From positions 496,001-560,000 of the forward strand of contig JAUTXW010003406.1 in NCBI GenBank assembly GCA_030620095.1: a stretch of 64,000 bases of DNA, in the 5' to 3' direction. Each line of letters opens with the position of its first letter. Within the stretch, counting starts at the first letter, position 1. The notes under the pieces were generated by a model that saw only the letters and a program-made list of their open reading frames with translations, was not told the origin of the DNA and did no database searches. This stretch comes from Kuschelorhynchus macadamiae. Its lineage: Eukaryota; Arthropoda; Insecta; Coleoptera; Curculionidae. The translations under genes were made by a program, and so were the position numbers. Shown piece after piece: positions 1 to 12,390 of this stretch.

Positions 1-182
1 ATTCAATTTATAGGGTAATTATATTTTATTTTTTATTTTTTTTCAATTTTCTAAGGCGGAAAAACCCAAAAAAATAGTTTTAAACATTAGACATACAATA
101 AACGTTAAACATCACTCTTCTGTTGAGTTTCGAATTGAGTGGTTTTCTGTGTATCGATAAGCAAGTGTGTGTGAAGACGAGA

Positions 183-1864
183 ATGTCGAGTCAAACGCGC
201 CGAAGTTGCAAAATTTCTCCTGACAAATATTGTTATATTTGCGGAGAATTTCTGGTGAAATCACAAGCCAGGTCATTTTCCGAAAATGTAAAAAAAGCCT
301 ACTTTAAATATTTTGGTGTGTTAATTGGGTATCAAGATAAGCGGTGTGCTCCCCATATGTGCTGTGTTAGTTGTAGTGTATCATTGGTGCAGTGGATGAA
401 GGGAAAGAGAAAAAGTCTGTCTTTTGCAGTTCCAATGGTATGGCGAGAACCCACCAATCAATTTGACGATTGTTATTTTTGCCTGACAAAGACTGAAGGT
501 TATTCCAAAAAGGGAAAGCACAATATGGAATATCCAAATTTGCAATTTGCCATACGACCTGTTCCTCATAATGCAAATTTGCCAGTGCCGATTGCGCCTA
601 TAAATTGGCAAGCTATTGATTTGGAAGATAATGGAGATAACGCATCATCAGACAGCTCAGAAGAACAGTGCACCGATTGCACTTTTACCACAGGTCCCAG
701 TTCCGGCAAGCCACATTTGATTGTTCAAATTGAATTAAATGATTAAGTACCTGATTTAGGGTTATCCGAGCAACAGTCAGACCTTCTGGGTTCCCGTCTT
801 AAGGAATGGAACCTATTGGCCAAAGAAGCAAAAATTACAAATTTCAGAAAAAGAAATGCTATGTTTTCTGAATTCTACAGTATGGAAAATTCGTTGTGTG
901 CGTGACGACGCTTGCGCGTAGACAGTTTAATGCAATAACTTGATATTGAACATTCTCTCAGTGAGTGGCGCTTATTCATAGACTCATTTAAATATAGCTT
1001 AAAAGCTGTGTTACTGCATAATGAAAATTTAAAACCCGCTACACCAGTTGCCTATTCAGTTGCAATGAAAGAAAATTATGAAAATATGCGCACGATTTTG
1101 GATAAAATATACTACAATAGGTATAAATGGCAGATATGTGGGGACCTAAAATTTATAGCGGTTTTAGTAAGACTTTAGTGGGATTTACAAAATATTGCTG
1201 TTTTCTTTGTTTATGGGACAGTCGTGCAATAAATCAGCATTATGTAACAAAAATTTGGCCAGAAAGAAGCGAATTTCAAACGGGATCTCAAAATGTTAAA
1301 TTTATTTCTCTTGTTGATCCCAAAAATGTCCTTTTGCCTCCTCGTCACATAAAACGTGGGCTGATGAAAGACTTTGTGAAGGCTTTGAATAAACATGGTG
1401 ATGGATTTAAATACCTAAGACAAGTCTTTCCCCAGTTAAGTGATGCTAAATTAAAAGAAGGCATTTTTACTGGGCCACAAATCAGAAAATTGCTGGACGA
1501 TGTCAATTTTACGGAAAAGCTTACCAGGCCGGAACTCAGAGCACGGAATTTATTTGTTAATGTAGTAAGAAGATTTTTAGGCAACAATATGGATGAAAAT
1601 TATGAACAATTAGTTGATAAACTCTTAGATGCCTATAAAGCGCTTGGTGCCAGAATGTCATTAAAAATTCAGTTCCTCCATTCCCATCTGTCATTTTTTC
1701 CTAAAAATTTGGGAGCTGTTAGTGATGAGAAGGGTGAAAGGTTTCACCAAGATATCAGAACAATGGAAATTCGGTACCAAGGACGATGGGATCCAGCCAT
1801 GATGGGTGACTACTGTTGGTTTTTGAAGAGAGAAGATAGAACACCTCATAAACGGAAAAAATAA
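183..1864 (+). pseudogene. Broken copy 1 of a Cys-rich multi-copy insect protein family
   Basis: The likely start is the ATG at 183, followed by a Cys-rich N-terminus (YCYICGEF, then CAPHMCCVSC and CYFC), which looks like a metal-binding segment. Frame one is interrupted by stops at 744, 903, 936 and 1176 but stays recognisable (LKEWNLLAKEAKITNFRKR, WRLFIDSFKYSLKAVLLHN, YKWQICGDLKF). Near 1150-1170 the reading moves to another frame and continues to 1864 (FTKYCCFLCLWDSRA, LPPRHIKRGLMKDFVKALN, ISDEKGERFHQDI-like). From memory, proteins of about 500-560 aa of this type recur in many insect genomes as uncharacterised loci; the molecular role is unknown to me. A second, more damaged copy lies at 52.8-56.9 kb, which supports a dispersed repeat rather than a host gene. 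Confidence 0.7.
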
Positions 1865-2605
1865 AGTTTAATTAGTGTTCTAAGTTAATATTTTTCTCGT
1901 TTGCTTTTCTCTTAGATGTATGGTATGTTTAATAGGCGAAAACTGTAAACATAGTCAATAAACATGGTTAAGAATTTTCTGAAATCATTTTTTCTATAGA
2001 TATTAAGTATCGTAACATTCGATATGGTTCTACAACTCTAACAAGAAAACCCTACGTGCTACAACTTTCTATTTGTCATTTTCGTATTTGGATAGGTCCA
2101 TTCTATTAGATTGTGCTATTCTAATTTGTGTTACAACAAAAAAAGCCAGTGTATCAATTACATTAAAAGGAATACAAAAAAAACATACTTAGTTATAGAA
2201 AACTACATTTTTTTAAAGTCCGCCAGCTTTAATCTAGCTAGTAATAAAACCTCTAACCAGAATATGTTAATTAATAAAAGCTTGTATAATACTTTTGTAT
2301 TGCTCTTATGGGCTAAATAGTTGATCTAATATCACTTAATACCACTAAACGTGTTAGGCGGGATTATAAATCCCTAATTGATTATATTAAGATCCAATCC
2401 GCAACCAGGCTTATTTCGAGAGTTTTGGGTGTTCAATCCCTAAGATATTCTAGCACGCCATATGGCGGCAGCAAGCAAGGACATTTATTTCTGCTCAGTG
2501 TTCTAAAACTAAAGGTTGCAAAAAAATGTTTAGATTTTGATATGATATGTCTCATTTATAATAATGAATTTTTGTCTACATTTATATTAACGATTACTTA
2601 AACTA
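1865..2605. other. Gene-free AT-rich stretch
   Basis: This is the 3' flank of the broken family copy. It holds no long open frame, no recognisable protein similarity and no obvious repeat. Short open frames here have the composition of random AT-rich DNA. Confidence 0.5.
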
Positions 2606-2933
<328 letters not shown>

Positions 2934-3240
2934 GTAGGCATAATGCAAATTTAGGCTTTTTATAATCTACCTAGGCATTTTACAAAAAGCTGGTAAAACA
3001 CGAGCAAACAATTCATTATTCGTTATGACTACACGAATTCAGGCAAATTGACAAAATGCCGGCAAAACAAGAACAGAAGAATGTATATCAAAATTTTAAT
3101 AAAAACTCGTATCGCGGCGTTTTTAGCGATAAACAAATCTACATTGAAAAAAAATTCATCAAAATCCGTTCAGCGGTTCGCAAGAAAATCCACATTGAAA
3201 TGCTATGCAATTTATAGTGGTGCGTTACTTTTGATGCGTA

Positions 3241-3241
<1 letters not shown>

Positions 3242-3274
<33 letters not shown>

Positions 3275-3277
3275 GTA

Positions 3278-3356
<79 letters not shown>
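3242..3356. repeat. (TA)n microsatellite capping PLE-A left end
   Basis: Imperfect (TA)n with a few ACGTATGTA and CATA interruptions. It abuts the outer end (3' end) of the minus-strand PLE-A copy. Confidence 0.9.
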
Positions 3357-3360
<4 letters not shown>

Positions 3361-4142
3361 TTTCATTCCGGGTGTACATCCGTTCACTACTGTCGTTCTG
3401 AAAAGGACAGTTTTGCTGACGTTTCGCCAAAATCACATTTGGCATTTTCGAAGCTTTCTTTCTCGCGTCTGAAGTGTTGGTGACTGCGACGCTTCCTTTT
3501 ATACCCCCACTCGGGGCCGAAGGTTATATCTGCGCAGGCGTTGGTCGTTATTTATGTTTTCCGGATGGTGCTATTGTTGTTGCGCTAATTGCGTTTGAGT
3601 TTTTGCGATTTTAGATTTGTCGGTTATTGTCTTCCATACTGTTGGTAGCTTTAATGATTCGTCCCTTTTATTCAAATCACCTTGTTTTTCAATTTTTATG
3701 GCTTCTCGGATTATTCTGGTCTTATAATGTTCTATATTGGCAATCTCCCTACACCCATCGAAATTTATTGTATGGCCGGTTTCCTGATGATGTAGGAATA
3801 AAGCTTGTTTGTTTATTTCTGATGCTGAGTTTATGCTCTTCCACTTTTGCTGATATTCGCCTGTTAGTTTGCCCTACGTACAACTTTTCACAGTCCTGGC
3901 ACGGAATACTGTATACTCCGTGGTTTTCCAGTTTGATTTTATCTTTTGGGTTTCCGAGTAGTTTACCTATAGTTGTTTGTGGCTTGTGTATTGTTTGTAT
4001 GTTGTGTTTTCTAAGAATTCTCCCGATTCTGTCTGTTGCGTCTTTTACATATGGTAAGACTACTTGTTGCTTTCCCGGTTCATAAATTTTGTTGTACGTT
4101 ATTCGGGAAACCTGTGCATTAATAGCTTTCTCTATGGTGTGA
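3357..4142 (-). pseudogene. PLE-A left arm: Penelope-like 3' end with GIY-YIG domain
   Basis: The minus strand encodes the C-terminus of a Penelope-like retroelement: a linker (NGYTNHTIEKAINAQV, YEPGKQQVVLPYVK) followed by a GIY-YIG endonuclease core (YSIPCQDCEKLYVGQTNRR, then VEEHKLSIRNKQ). In PLEs this nuclease nicks target DNA for primed reverse transcription. A 5-nt deletion after NKQT, relative to the right arm, shifts the frame. The remaining 3' part reaches a short untranslated tail ending next to (TA)n. No RT domain is present, so this is a 5'-truncated copy. It pairs as an inverted repeat with 4207-4990. The coding match extends into the 4143-4206 spacer, so the left copy is slightly longer at its 5' side. 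Confidence 0.85.
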
Positions 4143-4206
4143 TTTGTGTAGCCATTTTTCTTTAAAGCACTACATATTACCTTAAGTTCGCTTTGTCTCG
4201 TCACAG
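4143..4206 (-). other. Spacer of PLE-A inverted repeat
   Basis: These 64 bp separate the two arms. The minus-strand frame of the left copy continues through them (SVTRQSELKVICSALKKNGY), so the spacer is the extra 5' piece of the longer left copy. The right copy starts directly at its edge. Confidence 0.7.
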
Positions 4207-4990
4207 ACGTCACACCATAGAGAAAGCTATTAATGCACAGGTTTCCCGAATAACGAACAACAAAACTTATGAACCGGGAAAGCAACAAGTAGTCTTACCA
4301 TATGTAAAAGGCACAACAGATAGAATTGGAAGAATTCTTAGAAAACACAACATATAAATAATACACAAGCCACAAACAACTATAGGTAAACTACTTGGAA
4401 ACCCAAAAGTTAAAATCAAACTGGAAAACCACGGAGTATACAGTATTCCGTGCCAGGACTGTGAAAAGTTGTACGTGGGGCAAACTAACAGGCGAATATC
4501 AGCAAGAGTGGAAGAGCATAAACTCAGCATCAGAAATAAACAAACAACCTCAGCTTTATTCCTACATCATCAGGAAACCGGCCATACAATAAATTTCGAT
4601 GGGTGTAGGGAGATTGCCAATATAGAACATTATAAGACCAGAATAATCCGAGAAGCCATAGAAATTGAAAAACAAGGTGATTTAAATAAAAGGGACGAAT
4701 CATTAAAACTACCAACAGTATGGAAGACTATAATCGACAAATCTAAAATCGCAAAAACTCAAACGCAATTAGCGCAACAACAACAGCACCATCCGGAAAA
4801 CATAAATAACGACCAACGCCTGCGCAGATATAACCTTCGGCCCCGAGTGGAGGTATAAAAGGAAGCGTCGCAATTACCAACACTTCAGTCTCTTCGAAAA
4901 TGCCAAATGTGATTTTGGCGAAACGTCAGCAAAACTGTTCTTTTCAGAGCCACTGTAGTGAACGGATGTACACCCGGAATGAAAACGCAT
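4207..4990 (+). pseudogene. PLE-A right arm: Penelope-like 3' end with GIY-YIG domain
   Basis: Inverted copy of the left arm, read on the plus strand. It encodes HTIEKAINAQVSRIT, one in-frame stop (TAA at 4355 where the left arm has CAA, Gln), then KPQTTIGKLLGNP, the GIY-YIG core (VYSIPCQDCEKLYVGQTN, RVEEHKLSIRNK), HHQETGHTINFDG and a basic tail (RLRRYNLRPRVEV) ending at the stop 4856. Downstream are about 130 bp of 3' sequence containing a stem followed by GAAACGTC, then the repeat end before (TA)n at 5025. The RT domain is absent. The two arms differ by small indels and substitutions, so they are older than the PLE-B palindrome. Confidence 0.85.
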
Positions 4991-5021
4991 TGTATTTTTC
5001 CATCCGTGAAGGACTAAAAAT

Positions 5022-5024
<3 letters not shown>

Positions 5025-5078
<54 letters not shown>
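5025..5078. repeat. (TA)n microsatellite near PLE-A right end
   Basis: A pure TA run about 30 bp past the PLE-A 3' repeat end, mirroring the block at 3242-3356. Confidence 0.9.
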
Positions 5079-5079
<1 letters not shown>

Positions 5080-6105
5080 CCAAGATCCCAAGATAAAATG
5101 GCAACCCTGTAGTACTTGTGGTGCCATTACGGTAGTATTAAAAGACGCGATTAAATCTAATGAGAACCTTTCTTTAAGTTATTCTTGAAAATTTAAATAA
5201 TAGAAAAAAATCTCGCCTTTAATAAAGAAAACCATTTAAAATAAAAACCTTCCGAGTTAATTTTCCACAAATAGAGCATCCATTTAACTGAAATGTAAAT
5301 TAGCATTAAAAGCAAAAACAAATTTTCCTTTTTAGTGCTCGTTCATTATACTATCGCCGTACAAAAATTACAAAATGCTTCGTAAAATAATATTAAAATA
5401 AATAATTTCTTTTCTGAAACTAAAACTGCCAGATTGTTTTATTTATAACCCATAAATGCATTAAAAGCTTTGGCCACGTGTCGCGTACTTGTTTCCATTT
5501 CCGCCTCTACGTGCCTCTACTATGTTTAAACAAAATATTCCAAATAAAGCAAGGATTTAGAGTAATGACATTATTATTATTAAGAGGAAATTTTCCAGGA
5601 AGATTAACTATGTAAACAATGCTAACGTAGCCCGGAATAAAACTGGTTTATTTTATTCATTTTCTAGATATAAACCACCTTTTGCACAAAGCTTTTAAAA
5701 CTGTGTGGAGGAAAAGTAAATATGATTGGGAAATACGATAAGTTGTAGAAACATACTAAAAGTTGATATGTTGAATACTAATGGTAAATTTCTTTGACCC
5801 ATCACTTCTCCCGTTATTAATTTTTTCTCTTATTAGGAATATTAAAGAGTAACTCAATTTACTTCCTGACATAGTCATTTAGTATAATCTGTTCAAACAT
5901 TTTTAGTAGACGACGATTTCTTCCATCATACTGGATTCATACCAATATTTTACAAGTTTCTACCTACGCCATAATTAATTTTTTGGCATGATTTAGAATA
6001 AACTGAATAAGTCAGTCAAAAAAAATTACAAAACATCTTCTAAAATGTAATTTTTGAAATAGAAAACCATTAATTTAGTTTATATTGAAAATGCTAATAT
6101 AGTAT
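5079..6105. other. Gene-free AT-rich stretch
   Basis: About 1 kb of AT-rich DNA. I see no open frame with recognisable similarity, no TIRs and no tandem repeat. Confidence 0.5.
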
Positions 6106-8155
6106 CTTAATTATCAAGCCCATAATAAATGCGGCCTTGACTCCGACCCAGTCACAATAAAATATCGAATAGAACCTATGCGGGCCGCTAGCTTCTCTGC
6201 AGCCAAGTCCTGTATGCTTGATTTCCTGTGAATCGAGCCAGAGGTTATTGAACTTTCCACGGGCTATTTGCAATTTTTGCATTTTAGTCGCGTGCTTTAA
6301 ATGGTGGCGGAAGCTATCGTTGGAGTAGTTCTTTGTTTGAACGGTTATACGTGTATTGTGTGATATGTACGTCGCGTCGTGCATGGAGCGATATGGAAGA
6401 CAATAATACGGATGTGGATATGCAAATACCGTCAACTTCGGCTATCAGTAATAACGTTGAAAATGTTGGAGAATTTAGTAAGAAGAGTGTGTGTTGAATG
6501 TGTGATGTGTGTCTTAATAATAAATAATTTTAAACATTAAACTTCGCTGATAAGCTTCAAATAATTTCAAAATAACCACAAAAATTAAAACTGTATTAGA
6601 CATTTTTATCCGGAAAAACAATACGAACAATTTAAATGGCTAACAGGGTGTGAAAATATAAGTAAATTATTTTGTTGGCCATGTTTACTTTTTGAAAATG
6701 AAAAATGTCTCTGGGATAAAACTGGTTTTTCCGATTTAAACAATTTCCCTAAAGCTGTAAAAAGACACATTATGTCCAAAGCGCATTTACAGGCCGTCAT
6801 AAAAGAAAAAGTCTTTGGCAAAACCAGAATTGAACACGCCCTTAATAAACAGTTGGAAATTAGTCACCGCCAACACAATGAACTAGTCGATAAAAATAGG
6901 CAAATATTAAGAAGACTTATCGAAGTTGTTTGTTTTCTCGGACAGGACGAATTGGGATTTAGAGGTCATGACGAAACAAGGGCCTCTTCAAATAGAGGAA
7001 ATTTTCAAGATTTACTAAGTTTAATGGCTAAATATGATGATTGCTTAAAAAATCATTTAGAGCAGTCTAGCGTTTTTCGCGGAACGTCGAATCGAAACCA
7101 GAATGATTTAATTTCCGCTGTTGCAACCATTATTCTAAAAACAATTAAGCAGGAGATTAGCGAGGCGCGGTTCATTGCTATTGTTCTGGACGAAACAACT
7201 GATATCACTAATTTTAGCCAATTATCTATAGTAATACGCTATGTCAAAACCGACGGAAATATTCAAGAGCGATTTTTAGGTTTTAAAAATGTGTCTGAAA
7301 ATCGTACAGCACATGCATTATATGCCGTAGTTTATAACGTTACTAAAGAAATTAATGGAGAGAAAAAATTAGTTGCTCAAAGCTATGATGGAGCTGCAGT
7401 GATGGCAGGACAATTAGGGGGCCTGCAAGCTAAAATTCGAGAAACTTTCCCAAGTGCTGCGTTTGTCCATTGTTTTGCTCATAAACTAAATTTAGTTTTA
7501 TCCCAGTCCATCAGTCACATTAAAGAGTGTAAAGTCTTTTTCGTTACTTTAAGTGGCACGGCTGCTTTTTTTTCCAAGTCAACAAAACGTACACAAGCTT
7601 TGGACTCCATTGTCCACAAACGATTGCCCAAAGTAGCTCCTACTAGGTGGAACTATAACGGAAGACTTGTGTTAACAGTATCTGAAAATCGTGAATCAGT
7701 GATTGAACTTTTTGAGAATATAGTAGAAAATAATGAAACGTGGGACACAGAAGCAATAAATAGTTCGAGGGGGTTTTTGAACTGTTTGAAACGAGATTTT
7801 AATTTTAATTATTTATTGAACATATTTTCAGAAATATTTCCATTCTCAGACAATGTTTTTAATATATTACAAACTAAAACAAATGGTATTACTTTTTGCC
7901 TAAAAAAGTGGATGATTTAAGTCCATGTTAAACCAAAAAAGATATGACTTTGATTTTGGGAGAAAACGATGACGTTAAATGGAGAGCCACAAGCCAAGCG
8001 TCTTCGAACAGACAAGGTGGGAGATGTTCAAACATCATACAGACGCCTCTGTTATGAAATAATCGATCAAATTCAGCAACAAATAAACTATAGATTTAAC
8101 GGTTTAAATAATTTTAGATTCGTCGAGCTCTGCAATTTTGATGCATGCTGAGAAT
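6106..8155 (+). mobile_element. hAT-type DNA transposon relic, copy 1
   Basis: The element includes about 480 bp of 5' sequence shared with copy 2 (starting ttaattatcaagccc at 6106 and 54199) and a transposase relic. The 5' part has an ATG at 6393 opening a 34-codon frame (MEDNNTDVDMQIPSTSAIS) that may be a first exon; the intron to the main frame is not resolved. Outer TIRs were not recognised, so the ends are approximate. Confidence 0.7.
6589..8150 (+). pseudogene. hAT-like transposase (ZMYM1 / DUF4371 type), frameshifted
   Basis: The frame opens at about 6589, probably after a splice acceptor (tattag, ending 6599). It starts with a TTF-type zinc-finger region (CWPCLLFENEKCLWDKTGF, KRHIMSKAHL), then a DUF4371-like part (AIVLDETTDITNFSQLSI holding the first acidic catalytic residue), SYDGAAVMAG, and FVHCFAHKLNLVLSQS of the RNase-H-like hAT fold. 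Near 7905-7915 an A and a T are missing compared with the copy at 54.8 kb, giving a premature stop at 7918. The remaining C-terminus (NGEPQAKRLRTDKVGD, QQQINYRFNGL) follows in another frame to about 8150. Cut-and-paste transposase family; inactive as it stands. Proteins of this kind are often annotated as zinc finger MYM-type protein 1-like. Confidence 0.8.
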
Positions 8156-8223
8156 GATGTATTATTATGATCGTAAAATCCAGAGCAATCGGATCCGATA
8201 ACGTAAACATAGTGTTAATTTAA

Positions 8224-9600
8224 ATGTGTATGCCATTCTTGTTACCATTTTTTACTCATATCATAAATAAATGTATCGAGGAGGCATACTATCCATCAGT
8301 TTGGAAACACGCTTTTATAGTCCCCTTTCCTAAGATAAGACAACCCATTCAGTACGGTCATTTAAGATCAATTAGTATTTCGCCAGCTTTCTCAAAAATC
8401 TTGGAGAAAATAATTGAAATCCAAATAAGATCTTTTGTGGAAATCAACAATATTTTACCGGAAAAGTGGTCTGGATTTCAATTAATGCATATCTGTGGCA
8501 CCGCTCTTGCTGACATAACAGATGACATTCTACGTGGACAACAATAAAATAAGCGCTTTTGTCCTTTTAGACTTCACTAAAGCTTTCGATATGCTCAATC
8601 ATAAGGTATTTGTTTCTCTTATTAACTATCTCGGCTTTGAACATGGTGCTCGAAAATTTGTCTCGTCGTATTTATGCGGCAGGTCATAACAAGTAATTTT
8701 AAATAGTAAATTTTCTGAAAGACAAGTGGTAACGTCTGGTGTTTCAAAGGGATCCTTGATTCTATATTTTATATGCCTCACAATTTCACAAAAATATCAA
8801 ACACTGCCATTATCGTCTTTATGATGATGACACCCAAATTTACTTGTATTTCGATTCAGTTCATAGTAATATGGCGAATCGCAACATAAATAGTGATCTT
8901 AATGCCCTATTTAAAACCGCAACCGATCACATGCTAAAAATTAACTCTAGTAAATCCACCGTAATTCTATTCGGCAACCGAACACATTGCAATTTGGCCA
9001 AAGACAACCTAGATATTCAAACAGACAATGCTTTTATTTCCTTTGTTGACGCCTGCAAAAGTCTCGAACTACAGCTTGACTGCAACTTGCGTTTTAAACA
9101 ACATGTAACTAATAAGCTACTATATTACAGTAGAGGCAAAAAACTCCTTTGTGATTCTCTGGTGTTATCAGTTTTCAATCATTGTGACTGCGTTTACGGG
9201 CCTTGCCTTGACAATATTGAAGTTAGGCGTATCCAAAAAGTGCAAATTAGCTGTCTTCGCTTTATCTACGGAGTATCTGGAAGAAACCATATTTCACATA
9301 CATTAAAGGATGCCGGTTGGTTGAGTATGCATAATAAGAGAAAACTGCATATGGCTATGTTATCATATAAAACCTCAATATGTTTATAACAAGCTCAAAT
9401 TTCGTAGTGACGTCCACGATCGAAATTTAAGAAACAATCATATTGTTACAATTCCAGAACATTGCAAGGAGCTGTTTAAGAAGTCAATTTCTTATAATTT
9501 GTGTACTACCATAAACTCAATACATATTCTGAATACAGATCTGTCGTGTCTTTCTATTAAGCATATTATAAAGAAAAAATTATTCAAGAATCAATAAATT
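8224..9600 (+). pseudogene. LINE reverse transcriptase fragment (Jockey superfamily-like)
   Basis: Three frame segments make up an RT: 8224-8547 (AYYPSVWKHAFIVPFPKI, ILEKIIEIQIRSFVE), a shift to VLLDFTKAFDMLNHK at about 8563, then SGVSKGS, and an active-site block LYDDDTQIYLY near 8820 in which the usual (F/Y)ADD alanine is Asp. The thumb and C-terminus follow (LKINSSKSTVILFGNR, CLRFIYGVSGRNHISHTLKDAG) to about 9390, with more tail in another frame (LFKKSISYNLCTTINSI). No endonuclease domain is left, so the copy is 5'-truncated and full of lesions. It looks related to the better preserved LINE at 46.6-50.1 kb, but the clade is not resolved. Confidence 0.75.
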
Positions 9601-10107
9601 ATCTATTATTCTTATGTTTTAAAAAACTACCGATGTTCTTTAAAACTCCCTTCGTTCCAAATTTCACAAATATAACATTTTCCTCCCCCTTCTCTTCTTT
9701 CTCAATTCTTCTCCTTTTGTGACTTTTCTTTTCTTTTCTTTTCTTTTTTTTATGTCTTTAAAAACATACAATATACAATATATATCTAATATGGAATATT
9801 AATTTCTTGTAGGTGGCTACATCTAAATTTTTAAGGCCACACTAATTTCAATATAACCCTAAACGAAAAATAACGTCAACAGGTTTCAACAGTTGCCGTT
9901 CTGGTGCATGCAAAACGCCATACTTTATTAATCGTTTATGCAAAATTTTGTAGAATAGATCTTCAAGTTTCTGCAGTGCTGTTAATTTTTCAAAATTATT
10001 GTTTATTCTGTCAGGTAAGTCTATCCTAATGTTAAAGCTAATTTTTGATAGGGTTGTGAGAAAATTATTTTTCAAAACAAATGGTTAGCGTGTATTTTTT
10101 TTTGTAA
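9601..10107. other. Gene-free stretch with (TTTTC)n
   Basis: Contains a pyrimidine tract with TTTTC repeats at about 9722-9750. A 75-codon minus-strand frame at 9848-10075 resembles nothing I recognise and has no supporting context, so it is not called as a gene. Confidence 0.5.
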
Positions 10108-12390
10108 CAGGTGTTTCGGGTATTATGGAATATTCCATATTATCCTCATATTGGGGTATCCCATATTACCCGATGGTTTTAGTTAAAGTTCTAAAGTGTA
10201 ATTTTTTTTTGTAGGCACTATGTCTGCAAAAAAAAGAAAACAGTGGGATTCTGACAATATGCAAAAAGCCTTAGAAGCGGTTAAGAGCAACAGTTTAGGC
10301 TATTTGTCTGCTGCAAAACGTTATAATGTCCCTCGTGCTACACTTCACCGTTTGTGTAAGAAGGAGGGTTCTCCTGACACAGTTTGTAAAACTACTTTGG
10401 GCAGGAAACCAGTGTTGCCACCGGAATTGGAAAGAGAACTTGTAGAATATTTGTTGCTTATGGATCAGAAGTATTTTGGTTTAACTCGAAACGATTTAAG
10501 AACTATGGCTTTTCAGCTGGCTCGCCGTAACAATCTGGCACATCCGTTTTCATTATTACGCGAGTCCGCCGGAAAAGATTGGCTATACTCTTTTATGAAA
10601 AGACATAAAAATAAATTAAGTTTTCGAAAACCAACTGGAACTTCTTTGAATAGAGCTCTTGGTTTCAACAAGGAAAGTGTCAACGAGTTTTTTGACCTTC
10701 TTGAGCAAGTTATGGAAGAAAATAATTTTCCCACTGATAGAATTTACAACGTTGATGAAACGGGACTATGCATTGTACAATCAAAATGTCCCGTGGTTAT
10801 TTCAAAGAAGGGCAAACGACAAGTGGGTGCACTAACATAGGCTGAGCGAGGCTCTTTAGTGACAGCAGTTTTATGTATGAATGCTGCAGGTGGGTTCGTG
10901 CCACCCATGATTATTTTCCCTCGTAAAAATGCAAGTGAGCAGCTGAAGAAGGGAGCTCCTCCAGGAACGCTATTTGCCTTTCACCCTTCAGGATGAATAC
11001 AAACCGACTTATTTACTAAGTGGTTCCAACATTTCTTGGAAAAAGTAAAACCCAGCGAAGGTAATCCAGTTCTTCTTATATTAGATGGCCATCACACTCA
11101 TACGAGAAATTTGGATGTGGTTATAAAAGCTCGAGAGAGTTTTATAACGATTTTATGCTTGCCACCGCATACTTCCCACAAAATGCAGCCACTCGATAAA
11201 ACCGTTATGGGTGCCCTAAAAACGTTTTACAATGAGGAAATCAGAATCTTTATGCGTGACCATAATAGAGCCGTGACACATTATGATATGAGCGAGCTAT
11301 TTGGAAGGGCCTTTTTAAAAATCCAGACTGCAGAAAGATCAATAAAAGGATTTAGCACAACTGGGATATATCCGATTCGCCGGGATATTTTTTCTGACGA
11401 AGAATTTCTTCACGAAGCCCAAAAACACCATGGCGCACATCATGTAACAGGAGATTCGTCTGTAAACGAGGGACCAGACTTCGATTTACAATCAAGTATT
11501 CTTCCCAAGGATATCGAGCCCATACCAGAACTTAAAAAGAAAATTGGCACTAGGGGAAGAAAACCTGCTCGGGCAAAGGTGATTACCTCAACACCCAATA
11601 AGGACGAATTAGAGGAATCTATGAGCACATCGCGTGATAAAGTTAAAAGAAATATTGTTGATAAAGCTGGTCCTAGTTCCTGTTCTATCAAGGAAAAGCG
11701 AAAAATAATCAAGAAAACTGGTCCAAGTTCCCGTTCTGTCAGAAAGAAGCAGGATTTACCATCAACTTTATCACCCGCATCATCTGATGATGATTTACTC
11801 TTATCATCCCTAGTTAGCCAGAAAGAGGTTGATTTGGAAACCTCCTCTGATGATGATATACCACTATCATCTTTTGTCAGAAAAAAGTCGGCCGGTGATG
11901 ACACAGAGTGTATTTTTTGTCAAGAACAGTTCGCAACTAGCAAGAGCAGAGAGATATGGGTGCAATGTGCAATTTGCAACGGCTGGGCGCATGAAGCGTG
12001 CTCACTTATGGAAGCTGATGTGTTTGTATGCGACTTTTGCAAATAATTAATTATATGATTAGTTGTTTTTTTATAAAAATGTATACGTTTAAGAATTAAA
12101 ATCATGTTCGTTTAGTTTTCTTTAATATTTACCCTATCCCATATTACCCCATATGCTAATCCCATATTACCCTCCACTTTTATTTGACCGATAGAAATGA
12201 CTAATTCTTAATTTTCCTTCCTTAATCAGAATGTTTTTTTTCTATTCAAAAATGGTTATAAAGTACTTATAAGAAATACCCCAAAGATTTTATTTTCATA
12301 GTTTGAGAATAAAAACTGTATTATTTTTTCAGTTATGTGAAAAAAAATAAATGGTATTCCATATTACCCGAACTTACTCTAATCTAATTC
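10108..12390 (+). mobile_element. pogo-type DNA transposon 1
   Basis: The ends are imperfect inverted repeats: TTCGGGTATTATGGAAT on the left (from about 10112) and, reverse-complemented, TTCGGGTAATATGGAAT on the right (about 12352-12373). Subterminal copies of cccatattaccc lie at 10160 on the left and at 12138 and 12161 on the right, in the arrangement expected for transposase binding sites. The whole element is about 2.3 kb and encloses one transposase gene. Confidence 0.75.
10220..12046 (+). pseudogene. pogo-family transposase with C-terminal PHD-like finger, two stops
   Basis: The ATG at 10220 opens a 608-codon reading frame if two stops are ignored: TAG at 10838 (after QVGALT) and TGA at 10994 (after HPSG, where the relative at 63 kb has Trp). 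Residues 1-50 are a psq-type helix-turn-helix (DNMQKALEAVKSNSLGYLSA, ATLHRLCKKEG). A CENP-B/Tc5-like region and a DDE_1 catalytic core follow, with D179 (YNVDETG), D289 (LILDGHHTH) and D326 (MQPLDKTVMG). After an acidic, Ser-rich linker, residues about 564-608 form a PHD-like Cys/His cluster (ECIFCQEQF, WVQCAICNGWAHEAC, FVCDFC). All catalytic residues remain, so the two stops are the visible lesions. Confidence 0.85.

Noticed and set aside
6393..6497. First exon of the hAT gene at ATG 6393
   Set aside because: Plausible, but no donor site in the right phase was convincing, so it is mentioned only within the element entry.
9848..10075. 75-codon minus-strand frame
   Set aside because: No motif, no homologue that I recognise, and it lies between two mobile elements.
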